This document shows, one piece after another, positions 8,595 through 16,089 of a DNA stretch of 39,715 bases (the stretch's first letter is position 1; every line of letters starts with the position of its first letter). The translations under genes were made by a program, and so were the position numbers. Under the pieces are notes generated by a model, which worked only from the letters and a program-made list of their open reading frames with translations, was not told the origin of the DNA and searched no databases. Location of the stretch: NCBI GenBank assembly GCA_947626535.1, contig CANQSO010000007.1, positions 1-39,715 on the forward strand. The letters run 5' to 3'. This DNA comes from an uncultured Bacilli bacterium. Lineage in GTDB: Bacteria > Bacillota_I > Bacilli_A > RF39 > UBA660.

Positions 8595-11500
8595 ATGAAA
8601 AAATTATCAAAAATGTCATTATTTTTACTTGTACTTTTAGTGTTTGCAATACCAATTTATGTATTAGCAAATCAAAATTCAGTATTTACTGTACAAGTAA
8701 AAGATTCTGAGGGTGTCAGTATTACAGAAGCACATCCAGGGGATACAATTGTTTTGGATGTTGGTTTAAAAGGAGCAACAGAATATGCTGCAATTGGTAT
8801 TGAAGTACCAGTTGATACAAGTGCTTTTGAAATTGTTAGTGTAGAAGAACCAGATGAAACAGAGTATGCAAGATATTATACAACTTTTGGAGCACACGCA
8901 GCTGCAGCTTCTAATGATAAAACTAAAGGTATGTTTACTGCTTCTTTTGCTAAAGCTAATGCTATAAATACCAATTATAATGGTGCATTTGGTAAGATGA
9001 CTTTAAAAGTCAAAGATGATGCTGCTGGTGATTATGAATTTAAAGCAACAGTAACCGAATTTAAAAAGAAATTAAGTGAAAATGCTGGTGATGATGAAGA
9101 TATTACTACTTACACAACTGAAGTAGGCAAAATCAAAATTCTTGTTCCAGCAACTGGTATTAATGTTCAAGAAGAAAATGTTGATTTATATTGGGGTGAT
9201 ACCTATCAAATAGATGTTACACCTATACCAGCAAATACTACTACGGCTAAAGACGAAAGTTATAGTATTTTAAGTGGAGAAAGTGTTACAGTTTCTACTA
9301 CTGGCAAAGTTGAAGCTGTTAAAAATGGTGAAACAAAAGTAAAAGTTAGTGCATACGGTTATGATAAAACTATTACTTTTAATGTAACTAATCCAATTAA
9401 AGAATTACAATTAGACCAATCAGACGTTGAATTAGAAATATTAGATAAGCAAAATAATGGTGGTGGGATTACTTATGGAAGTATTAATGTGACACCAAAT
9501 ATTGTTTTACAAAATCCTGATGGCGACTCAAGTGATGATGAAACTATTACTTGGGAAAGTAAAGAAAACTCTATAGCTAAAGTAGAAGATGGTAAAATAA
9601 CTGCTGTTAGTGGTGGAACAACTCAAATAATTGCTAAAACAACTACTGGAATTTCTGCCAGTGTTAATGTAACTGTTAAAGTTCCAATAACAAGTGCATC
9701 AATAAGTGAAACTGCAGATATTACTTTAAATCGTGGAGCTACAAAAGATTTAAGTGTTACATATTATCCATTAAATACAACTGATAATAAAACAATTAAA
9801 TGGGAAAGTACTAAACCACAAGTTGCTACAGTAAATAATGGTAAAGTAACTGCTGTTAGTGGTGGAGATACGGTAATTAAAGCATCTATTGGCGAATATA
9901 ATTTTGAAGTAAATGTTCATGTATTTGTTGATATTGATTCTTTAGATATTTTAGATGAAGATTTCTCATTAGTAGCACCACAAACTAAGAAATTAAATTT
10001 ACAAATTAATCCTAGTGATACAAGTGAAAAAAGTAAAATTACTTGGGAAAGTAATCATGGAGATATTGTAAGTGTTGATCCTGATGGAACTGTTCATGCT
10101 CTACAACCTGGTGATGCAACAATTACTGTAAGATATAAAGATAAAAGTGATTCAGTTAATATTAAAGTATTAATTCCAATTGATTCAATTACAATATTAC
10201 CAAATAGTGATATAACAATGAATAAAGGAGAAACAAAAAATCTTAGCGTTGATATCCAACCAGCTACTGCTGAAGAAGATAAAACTGTAACATGGGAAAG
10301 TGATAATCCTAATGTTGCTACAATTGATAAAACTAGTGGTTTATTAAAAGCTGTTGGTGGTGGAAGTGCAACGATTACAGCTCGTTTAAAAAATGGTAAA
10401 ACTGCAACTGCTACAGTTACAGTAAAAGTACCAGTAACAGAAGTAATTCTTGAAGATGGCAAAGAAAGTATTAATGTAAATAAAAATACGACTAAAACTA
10501 TCAAAATTAAAATAAATCCAAGTGATTATACTGACACAACCCCAACTCATTGGGAAAGTTCTAGTGAAGAAGTTGCAACAGTTAATCAAAATGGTGAGAT
10601 AACTGCTTTAAGTAATGGTCAAACTATTATAACTGCTACAAAAGATGGCAAAAGTGATACAATTATTGTTTATGTAATTACGCCAATTGAAAGTGTTGTT
10701 ATAAATGAAAAAAGTGGTTTAACAGATAATACAATGCAATTAGAAAAAAATCATGAAACTAATTTAACAGCTACTGTAAATCCTAGTGATACTAACGAAG
10801 AATATACTTTAAAATGGTCAAGTAGTGATGATGATATAGCTTCTGTTAGTGCAACTGGTGTCGTAACTGCTAAAAAAGCTGGTACAGTAACAATAACAGC
10901 AACAGCTAATAATAAAAGTGATAGTATCAAAGTAAATGTATTTGTTCCAATAAGTTCATTTACACCAACTAAAGAAGATATTGAAATTATTAAAGGTAAA
11001 ACTTTTAAAGTTTCTTATCAAATAAATCCAAGTGATGCAACTGAATCTAAAGTTATTGCTTGGTCTAGTAGCGAAAATTCTGTTGCAACTGTAAATAGTG
11101 AAGGAGTTATTACAGCTTTAAAAGAAGGTACTACAGTTATAACTGGTACATTAAAAAATGGAATGAGTATTAACATAAATGTTACAGTTAAAATTATTCC
11201 ATTAAATGATATCGAAATATCTGCACCTGAAGAAATGTTAAAAGGTGAGACTTATGATATGGAAATCACACCAGATCCTATTGATACTACAGAGTTAAAT
11301 AATGTATTATATAGTTCTAGTGATGAAAGTATTTTAACGGTTGATGAAAATGGTAAAGTTACAGCCCTAAAAGAAGGAGAAGCAAAAATAAAAGTTACCG
11401 TTGGTGAAATTGAAAAAGAAATAACTATTAAAGTTAATGAAATTCATGTAGAAAAGATTCAAATTAATTCTCTTGATGAACTTACAGTTGGAAATGGTGG

Positions 11501-11864
11501 TAAATTAGGTGTAAGTGCTTATCCAGCAAATAACACAGATAATTTAACATATACTTATGAATCAAGTGATGAAAGTATTTTAACAATTGATAAAGATGGT
11601 AATTTTAAAGCTCTAGCTAGTGGTACAGTAACAATTACCGTTACAGCATCAAATGGTCAAAAACAAACTTTAACAGTTAAAGTAATGGCAAAACCAGTTG
11701 AAGATGAACATACATCTGATGAAAATGTCACAAATAATGAAGATTTGGTAAGCCCTCAAACAGGTGCTACATCGAATATTGTTAATTTGATTTTATCCAT
11801 AATTTCTTTAGGATTAATTGGAGTATTTGGATATGCAAAACATAAAATCATTAAAAATAATTAA
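8595..11864 (+). CDS. Cell-wall-anchored cohesin/Big_2 scaffold protein
   Basis: This 1,089-aa protein is started at ATG 8595 because AAAGGGTGA lies five bases upstream and the signal peptide follows directly; an in-frame GTG at 8586 is part of that ribosome binding site. After the signal peptide, residues about 25-175 look like a cohesin domain (TEAHPGDTIVLDVGLKG, later GKMTLKVKDDAAGDYEF). About ten Big_2 domains follow as a stalk (residues about 180-1,040). The C-terminus is a sorting signal: SPQTG, a hydrophobic helix and a basic tail (YAKHKIIKNN). The preceding sortase gene is its probable anchoring enzyme. It would display a single cohesin far from the wall to capture the dockerin proteins encoded upstream. 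Sequence supports the architecture; the binding partners are inferred. Confidence 0.85.
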   Translation: MKKLSKMSLFLLVLLVFAIPIYVLANQNSVFTVQVKDSEGVSITEAHPGDTIVLDVGLKGATEYAAIGIEVPVDTSAFEIVSVEEPDETEYARYYTTFGAHAAAASNDKTKGMFTASFAKANAINTNYNGAFGKMTLKVKDDAAGDYEFKATVTEFKKKLSENAGDDEDITTYTTEVGKIKILVPATGINVQEENVDLYWGDTYQIDVTPIPANTTTAKDESYSILSGESVTVSTTGKVEAVKNGETKVKVSAYGYDKTITFNVTNPIKELQLDQSDVELEILDKQNNGGGITYGSINVTPNIVLQNPDGDSSDDETITWESKENSIAKVEDGKITAVSGGTTQIIAKTTTGISASVNVTVKVPITSASISETADITLNRGATKDLSVTYYPLNTTDNKTIKWESTKPQVATVNNGKVTAVSGGDTVIKASIGEYNFEVNVHVFVDIDSLDILDEDFSLVAPQTKKLNLQINPSDTSEKSKITWESNHGDIVSVDPDGTVHALQPGDATITVRYKDKSDSVNIKVLIPIDSITILPNSDITMNKGETKNLSVDIQPATAEEDKTVTWESDNPNVATIDKTSGLLKAVGGGSATITARLKNGKTATATVTVKVPVTEVILEDGKESINVNKNTTKTIKIKINPSDYTDTTPTHWESSSEEVATVNQNGEITALSNGQTIITATKDGKSDTIIVYVITPIESVVINEKSGLTDNTMQLEKNHETNLTATVNPSDTNEEYTLKWSSSDDDIASVSATGVVTAKKAGTVTITATANNKSDSIKVNVFVPISSFTPTKEDIEIIKGKTFKVSYQINPSDATESKVIAWSSSENSVATVNSEGVITALKEGTTVITGTLKNGMSININVTVKIIPLNDIEISAPEEMLKGETYDMEITPDPIDTTELNNVLYSSSDESILTVDENGKVTALKEGEAKIKVTVGEIEKEITIKVNEIHVEKIQINSLDELTVGNGGKLGVSAYPANNTDNLTYTYESSDESILTIDKDGNFKALASGTVTITVTASNGQKQTLTVKVMAKPVEDEHTSDENVTNNEDLVSPQTGATSNIVNLILSIISLGLIGVFGYAKHKIIKNN

Positions 11865-12699
11865 TATATTTATCTTATTAATTAGCATCTTTTTTCTAAA
11901 AAAAATTGATGCAGCAGAATTACCCACTTTTGAAGTGGGTAATTCGCTTGTAAAAACTGGTGAAGAAATTGAAGTTCCAATTGCTATTAAAAATAATGTT
12001 GGTTTTAGTATAATAGGAATGAAAATAGATTTTGATGAAAACAGTTTAACATATATTGATGGAGAAATGCTTGGCTTTGAAAATTTTAGTATGAAAGACT
12101 TGGCTATAAATGATTCAAATATTATTTCTTTTTATGCAATTTCTTTTAACGAAGTATATACTAATAATCAAAACCTTTTATTATTAAAATTTAAAGTTAA
12201 TGACAATGCCCTTGATAGTGATATTAATTTAGATGTTACTGATTATGCAACTAGTGATTTAGAAACTTTAGAATATCAAGTAATTAATGGAAGAATTACA
12301 ATTACAAATCCTAAAGAAGTTCAGAATGATAATAGTGAAAATAATAGTAAAACAAATAAAGAAGATAATTCAAAAACAGTTACTGATAAAAAAATAGAAA
12401 AAGTAAAAGTTGGAAATAAGATTAATTATAATCTTGAAAATAATCATAAATTAGAATCTTCAAATAATGATATTGCAGTAATTAATGAAGATAATACTAT
12501 TACTTTTAATAAGCCTGGAAAAGTAGAAATTGTTGAAACAAATGAATATGGTGAAATAGTTAATACAAAACAATATAATGTAGTTAAAAAAAGACCTATA
12601 ATTATTTATATTATTATTGTTTTAATTTTATTAATATTTATCTTAATTATGAAAAATATTAAAGATAAGAAGTCTAAAAAAAGCAAAAATTTACATTAA
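11833..12699 (+). CDS. Membrane-anchored cohesin-domain protein
   Basis: This 288-aa protein starts at ATG 11833, with GGAG nine bases upstream inside the end of the scaffold gene; the 32-base overlap suggests translational coupling. It has a signal peptide (about 1-28), then a cohesin-like domain at about 28-160 (GNSLVKTGEEIEVPIAIKNN, LLLLKFKVND, ending GRITI). A polar Asn/Lys/Glu-rich linker, a small Big_2-like strand region (KVGNKINYNLE...) and a C-terminal membrane helix (about 256-275) with a basic tail follow. It has no sorting motif, so it should stay in the membrane. It may be a second, cell-proximal docking site. A perfect 13-bp hairpin lies in its early coding region. Confidence 0.8.
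   Translation: MQNIKSLKIINIFILLISIFFLKKIDAAELPTFEVGNSLVKTGEEIEVPIAIKNNVGFSIIGMKIDFDENSLTYIDGEMLGFENFSMKDLAINDSNIISFYAISFNEVYTNNQNLLLLKFKVNDNALDSDINLDVTDYATSDLETLEYQVINGRITITNPKEVQNDNSENNSKTNKEDNSKTVTDKKIEKVKVGNKINYNLENNHKLESSNNDIAVINEDNTITFNKPGKVEIVETNEYGEIVNTKQYNVVKKRPIIIYIIIVLILLIFILIMKNIKDKKSKKSKNLH
11917..11945 (+). repeat. Perfect 13-bp hairpin inside a coding region
   Basis: GAATTACCCACTT and its exact complement AAGTGGGTAATTC are separated by only TTG. The hairpin sits just after the signal-peptide codons of the membrane cohesin gene and is GC-richer than its surroundings. There is no T-run after it, so it is not a standard terminator. Confidence 0.85.
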
Positions 12700-12716
12700 A
12701 AAATGTAATTTTTTTT
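12691..12716 (+). terminator. Terminator of the surface operon
   Basis: TTACATT and AATGTAA form a 7-bp stem with an AAAA loop, followed by eight T. The stop codon of the membrane cohesin gene lies within the hairpin. Confidence 0.8.
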
Positions 12717-12831
12717 ATTTATATTAATTTATATGTAAAAATATCATATTTTCTTTTGTTGCACGTAAATTAGCAAATATAATATATATTTTATTTATGT
12801 AAAGTAATATATAATTATCATTTATTTTAAC

Positions 12832-12873
12832 TGCAAATTTGCAAAAAAACATTATAAAAAATGCAAAATTGCA
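12832..12873. promoter_or_regulatory. Paired palindromic operators upstream of the LysR gene
   Basis: TGCAAATTTGCA (12832-12843) and TGCAAAATTGCA (12862-12873) are perfect 12-bp palindromes with centres 30 bp apart, about three helical turns. The second ends nine bases before the -35 box. The same pair arrangement recurs at 14872 and 17775. Confidence 0.7.
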
Positions 12874-12882
12874 TTTATGATA

Positions 12883-12911
12883 TTGACATTTAGATTAATT
12901 TAATATAAGAT
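12883..12911 (+). promoter_or_regulatory. Promoter of the LysR-type gene
   Basis: TTGACA (12883-12888), a 17-base spacer and TAAGAT (12906-12911). The -35 is perfect and the -10 is weak, a layout that suits activation from the palindromes just upstream. Confidence 0.65.
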
Positions 12912-12939
12912 AGGCATTAATCAAAAGGGGGAAATTATT

Positions 12940-13806
12940 ATGTTTCATACACCAAAAATGAATTTAGATTTAATTAGAACTTTTGTTATAGTTGGACAAT
13001 CAAAAGATTTTGCTGATGCAGCTTCAAAATTGAAAATAGATCAGACTAATGTATCAAGACATATTAAATCGTTAGAAAATCTGATGGGAACAAAATTAAT
13101 CAAGAAAAACTCTAAAAATTATATTGAATTAACTGAAGATGGAAAAACATTATTTGAAGGTTATGAAAAAGCATATAATTTACTGTTTATAACTGAAAAA
13201 ACATTTAAACAGAGTAAAGATTTAAATAGTGGTAAAATATCAATAGGTATTGCAGAGGATATAGAAATTAGCATGCTAAATGATAAAATAGAATCTTTTA
13301 AGAAAGATTATCCAAATGGAGCATTTAAAATTATTAATTTATCGACTAAAGATTTATTTGAAAAATTATATCATTATAATGTTGATTTTGTTATTGATGA
13401 AAAAATTGATAATTATGGAAAAGCAAATGAAATTAGTATGCTTGATTTATACAAAGAAGAATATTGCTTAGCATATTTAAAAGATAAATTTAATATAAAA
13501 AATCTAAGCGATATAAAAGGTATACCATTGATTCTTCCAATAAATGCAAAAAAAGAGAGAAAATATTTTGAAGAATTATTATTAAAAAATAAAATAGAAA
13601 AGAAGTTATCAATTGAAACTGCAAGTTATGAATCAGGTTTAGATTATGCAAAAAGAGGATTGGGAGTTGCATTACTTCCTATCAGTTTAGCAAAAACTAC
13701 AGACTTACAATTTTTAAATATTCCAATTTCAAAAGAAATAGCTATTGCATACATAGAAAAAAACTTATCTCCTTCATCTAAAGAATTTTTAAAAAAATTT
13801 TACTAA
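12940..13806 (+). CDS. LysR-family transcriptional regulator
   Basis: This 288-aa protein has the length of the LysR family. Residues about 8-67 carry the winged helix-turn-helix (LDLIRTFVIVGQSKDFADAASKL, then TNVSRHIKSLENLMGTKLI). A linker helix and a two-lobed effector-binding domain follow (about 95-288, with SYESGLDYAKRGLGVALLP near the end). The start has an AGGGGG site eight bases upstream. It is a lone gene in front of the AbiF-like module. The palindrome pair in its own promoter is shared with the radical SAM operon and with the first promoter of the conjugative region, so it is a candidate regulator of all three. The palindrome is not a textbook T-N11-A LysR box, so that link is inference. 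Confidence 0.88.
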   Translation: MFHTPKMNLDLIRTFVIVGQSKDFADAASKLKIDQTNVSRHIKSLENLMGTKLIKKNSKNYIELTEDGKTLFEGYEKAYNLLFITEKTFKQSKDLNSGKISIGIAEDIEISMLNDKIESFKKDYPNGAFKIINLSTKDLFEKLYHYNVDFVIDEKIDNYGKANEISMLDLYKEEYCLAYLKDKFNIKNLSDIKGIPLILPINAKKERKYFEELLLKNKIEKKLSIETASYESGLDYAKRGLGVALLPISLAKTTDLQFLNIPISKEIAIAYIEKNLSPSSKEFLKKFY

Positions 13807-13811
13807 AATTA

Positions 13812-13839
13812 TTGACATTTATAAATATTTGATTATAAT
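13812..13839 (+). promoter_or_regulatory. Promoter of the upstream AbiF-associated hairpin RNA
   Basis: TTGACA (13812-13817), a 16-base spacer and TATAAT (13834-13839). The expected transcription start is near 13,846, exactly where the conserved RNA hairpin begins. Confidence 0.75.
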
Positions 13840-13845
13840 TATAAG

Positions 13846-13891
13846 TAATTGGTACTCAGGAAACTTTAGAAGCCCTGAGTCAATTTTTTTT
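13846..13891 (+). ncRNA. AbiF-associated small RNA / leader terminator, copy 1
   Basis: AATTG pairs with CAATT and ACTCAGG with CCTGAGT, separated by a GT bulge on the 5' side, around the 13-base loop AAACTTTAGAAGC. Eight T follow, so the element can act as its own terminator, yielding an RNA of about 45 nt with read-through into the AbiF-like gene. The loop is identical in copy 2 while a stem pair changes in a compensatory way, which supports a selected RNA structure. An abiF-linked structured RNA motif is known in Firmicutes; whether this one belongs to it needs a covariance-model search. Confidence 0.75.
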
Positions 13892-13901
13892 AGGAGTTAA
13901 A

Positions 13902-14768
13902 ATGAAAGAGTACAAAAGCAACGAAGAACTATTAAATTATTTATTATCAAAAGGAGTAAAAGTTAAACATAAGAAAAAGGCTTTAGAACAATTTGAAAAG
14001 TATACATATTATTCTATAGTAAATACTTACAAAGAAGTATTTAAAGAGAATGATAGGTATATTGATGGAGTTACTTTTGAAGAAATTTTTGCATTGTATG
14101 AATTTGATAAAAATTTGAAAATTATTTTTTTAGAGTATTCTCTTGAAATAGAAATTGTTATTAAATCTTTAATTGCTAATACTATATCTGAAAAATATGG
14201 TGTAAAAGATTATTTAAAAGAACAGAATTTTGATGAATCTACAGATATAAATTCTATTAAAAAATTTTTATATAATATTGATGAAGAAATTCAAAAAAAT
14301 TACGAAAAACATTCAGCAATAACTCATTATCAAAAACAATATGGATTTATACCTCCGTTTGTTTTGACAAAAATTTTGACTTTAGGCCAAATAAGCAGAT
14401 ATTATGGGCTATTAAAGCAAGAAGATAGACAAAAAATTAGTAAGTATTTTAAAATATCTGATAAAATACTAAAACAAATTCTTGTAAATGTTACTTTAGT
14501 TCGGAATTTTAGTGCTCATAATAATAGACTATATACAATGCATAGTAAATTTTATATAAGTTTTAATAAAATAGATAAATCATATAATGCTAGTGATAAA
14601 TCAACAAATCTGTATATGATAATGAAATGTATGGAATTCTTGCTTGATGATAAAACAAAAAAGGAATTTAATAAACAAGTAAATAAAGAAATAAAAAAGC
14701 TAAGAAGAAAATTAAAATGTATTAGCATAAAAAAAATATTGAATATAATGGGTTTTCCTAATGAATAA
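13902..14768 (+). CDS. AbiF/AbiD-like (Abi_2) HEPN abortive-infection protein
   Basis: This 288-aa protein has the length and layout of the Abi_2 family (AbiD/AbiF): an N-terminal 'SNEELLNYLLSKGVKV' segment, the helix with 'EIFALYEFDKNLKIIFLEYSLEIE', 'YGFIPPFVLTKILTLGQ', and an RX4H motif (R201-NFSA-H206), the hallmark of HEPN RNases. Such proteins block phage growth by RNA cleavage and are held in check by a nearby small RNA. Here near-identical hairpin RNAs lie immediately upstream and downstream. The upstream copy ends in a T-run right before the TAGGAG ribosome binding site, so it may limit toxin expression as an attenuator as well. The C-terminus is very basic (KKLRRKLKCISIKK), as expected for RNA contact. 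Confidence 0.85.
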   Translation: MKEYKSNEELLNYLLSKGVKVKHKKKALEQFEKYTYYSIVNTYKEVFKENDRYIDGVTFEEIFALYEFDKNLKIIFLEYSLEIEIVIKSLIANTISEKYGVKDYLKEQNFDESTDINSIKKFLYNIDEEIQKNYEKHSAITHYQKQYGFIPPFVLTKILTLGQISRYYGLLKQEDRQKISKYFKISDKILKQILVNVTLVRNFSAHNNRLYTMHSKFYISFNKIDKSYNASDKSTNLYMIMKCMEFLLDDKTKKEFNKQVNKEIKKLRRKLKCISIKKILNIMGFPNE

Positions 14769-14784
14769 AAAAAAATATTATGTA

Positions 14785-14790
14785 TATAAT
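14785..14790 (+). promoter_or_regulatory. -10 element of the downstream hairpin RNA
   Basis: A perfect TATAAT ends six bases before the conserved hairpin, almost the same spacing as in copy 1. No good -35 is visible at 16-18 bases upstream, so the promoter may be weaker; transcripts from the AbiF-like gene could also supply this RNA. Confidence 0.5.
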
Positions 14791-14796
14791 ACTAGT

Positions 14797-14867
14797 AATT
14801 GGTATTTAGGAAACTTTAGAAGCCCTAAGTCAATTATTCCTAACTCTTTTAAAGGGTTAGGTTTTTT
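14797..14867 (+). ncRNA. AbiF-associated small RNA, copy 2 (candidate antitoxin RNA)
   Basis: AATTG/CAATT and ATTTAGG/CCTAAGT form the same bulged stem as copy 1 around the identical loop AAACTTTAGAAGC. Relative to copy 1, one C-G pair has become T-A and another has become a T-G wobble, so pairing is kept. Unlike copy 1, the hairpin is followed by a separate terminator at 14839-14867, giving an RNA of about 70 nt. Confidence 0.75.
14839..14867 (+). terminator. Terminator of the AbiF-like module
   Basis: CCTAAC and GTTAGG form a stem around an 11-base loop, followed by six T. It separates the module from the radical SAM operon. Confidence 0.8.
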
Positions 14868-14871
14868 GAAC

Positions 14872-14903
14872 TGCAAAATTGCATTTTCGATTGTAAAATT
14901 GCA
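14872..14903. promoter_or_regulatory. Paired palindromic operators upstream of the radical SAM operon
   Basis: TGCAAAATTGCA (14872-14883) is perfect and TGTAAAATTGCA (14892-14903) has one mismatch; centres are 20 bp apart, two helical turns. The pair lies directly upstream of the promoter, as at 12832 and 17775. Confidence 0.7.
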
Positions 14904-14905
14904 TG

Positions 14906-14934
14906 GCTACATTTAGAAGTTTTTATGCTAAAAT
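14906..14934 (+). promoter_or_regulatory. Promoter of the radical SAM/Nudix operon
   Basis: GCTACA (14906-14911), a 17-base spacer and TAAAAT (14929-14934). The -35 is poor, consistent with dependence on an activator bound at the adjacent palindromes. Confidence 0.5.
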
Positions 14935-14961
14935 AATCATCACAAAAAGCGAGATGATTAT

Positions 14962-16089
14962 ATGTCAGTTATAGAAATGCACTCTAGTTGGTTAGCGATT
15001 AATTCAATAGTTGGTTGTCCAAATGGTTGTAAATATTGTTTGCTTCAAGCAACTAATGATAATAATTGTTTACCAAAAGAACTTGCAACACCTAAAGAAT
15101 CAGTTAAACAATTACTTGAATATAAATATTATGATAAAGATATTCCTTTATGTTTGCTGCCTAATACAGATGTTTTTGTTAGTAAAAAAAATATAAAATA
15201 TTTATTGGAACTACTTAATGAACTTGACAAAAATAATGTTAAAAATGATTTAATAATTATTACAAAATGCAAAATAACTGATGAAGTTATAGATAAAGTT
15301 AAATATTTAAAACAAAAAGGTCAAAATGTAATTTTTTATATAAGTTATTCTGGTTTAGGGAAAGAAATAGAACCTAGAATAAATGAAGAAGTTTTAAAAG
15401 ATAATTTCAAAAAATTAAAAGAAAATAATATTGATGTTATTCACTATTATAGACCATTTTTACCACAAAACGCTGATCCAAAACAAATAACAGAAATTTT
15501 AGATTTTGTTAATCAATATACTGATATTTCAGTTACAACAGGATTAGCACTTATTGAAACATTTATTAATAAAATAAGTTGTTGGGAAGAAATTAAAAAG
15601 AATAAAGAAGAATGTTTAAAAGCTAACTGTGTTTGGCCTGAAAGTGCTTGGAATTATTTTAATAATAATTATTCTCATTCACAACAAGTTTTTCAAACTA
15701 ATACTTGTGGTTTAAATGCCAAATTGAATAGACCATCAACACAATATTATGGAACAGAAGAATGTTTAAACTATAATCATTGTAGTGATGAGCAAAGAGA
15801 ACGTTGTCGATTAGCACATCAAGAATTAAATGAAAAATTAATTATTTCTAAATGTTCTTTATTATTAGAAAAACTAGGTTTTGATACAAGTAAAGTAGAA
15901 TATAATTTTGATGAATATGGAAGTTTAGAACTTAAAAATATAGATTTAAAAATAAGTGATGCTTCTTATTTATCCTATAAACTAGGAGTAAAAGTTTATA
16001 TTACTACTAATAATATAGTTAAGGATACATATAACTCTACTTTAAATGGAGCTAAGCCACTTGTATTAAAGGTAGGTGGAAAAAAATGA
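14962..16089 (+). CDS. Radical SAM protein, spore photoproduct lyase-like
   Basis: This 375-aa protein carries the radical SAM cluster motif CX3CX2C as CPNGCKYC (Cys19, 23, 26). The next residues, LLQ, fit the YCxLQ pattern of spore photoproduct lyase-like enzymes. A (beta/alpha) barrel pattern follows (LIIITKCKI, VIFYISYSG, VIHYYRPFLP). The C-terminal half has more cysteines (NTCGLNAK, EECLNYNHC, RERCR) that could hold an auxiliary cluster or zinc. It ends in an ATGA overlap with the MazG/Nudix gene, so the two are co-translated. Known relatives repair thymine dimers, but a spore role is unlikely in this mobile context. A nucleotide or nucleic-acid modification is a reasonable guess; the substrate is unknown. 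Confidence 0.8.
   Translation: MSVIEMHSSWLAINSIVGCPNGCKYCLLQATNDNNCLPKELATPKESVKQLLEYKYYDKDIPLCLLPNTDVFVSKKNIKYLLELLNELDKNNVKNDLIIITKCKITDEVIDKVKYLKQKGQNVIFYISYSGLGKEIEPRINEEVLKDNFKKLKENNIDVIHYYRPFLPQNADPKQITEILDFVNQYTDISVTTGLALIETFINKISCWEEIKKNKEECLKANCVWPESAWNYFNNNYSHSQQVFQTNTCGLNAKLNRPSTQYYGTEECLNYNHCSDEQRERCRLAHQELNEKLIISKCSLLLEKLGFDTSKVEYNFDEYGSLELKNIDLKISDASYLSYKLGVKVYITTNNIVKDTYNSTLNGAKPLVLKVGGKK

Noticed and set aside
10094-10589. Minus-strand open frames opposite the scaffold gene
   Set aside because: They mirror the Big_2 repeats, lack start signals and give hydrophobic low-complexity products.
12832-12873. Palindromes as a textbook LysR T-N11-A box
   Set aside because: The palindrome is even-length with T-N10-A, so the regulator cannot be assigned by the consensus.
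15011-15196. Plus-strand frame inside the radical SAM gene
   Set aside because: It overlaps the well-supported CxxxCxxC frame and has no ribosome binding site.
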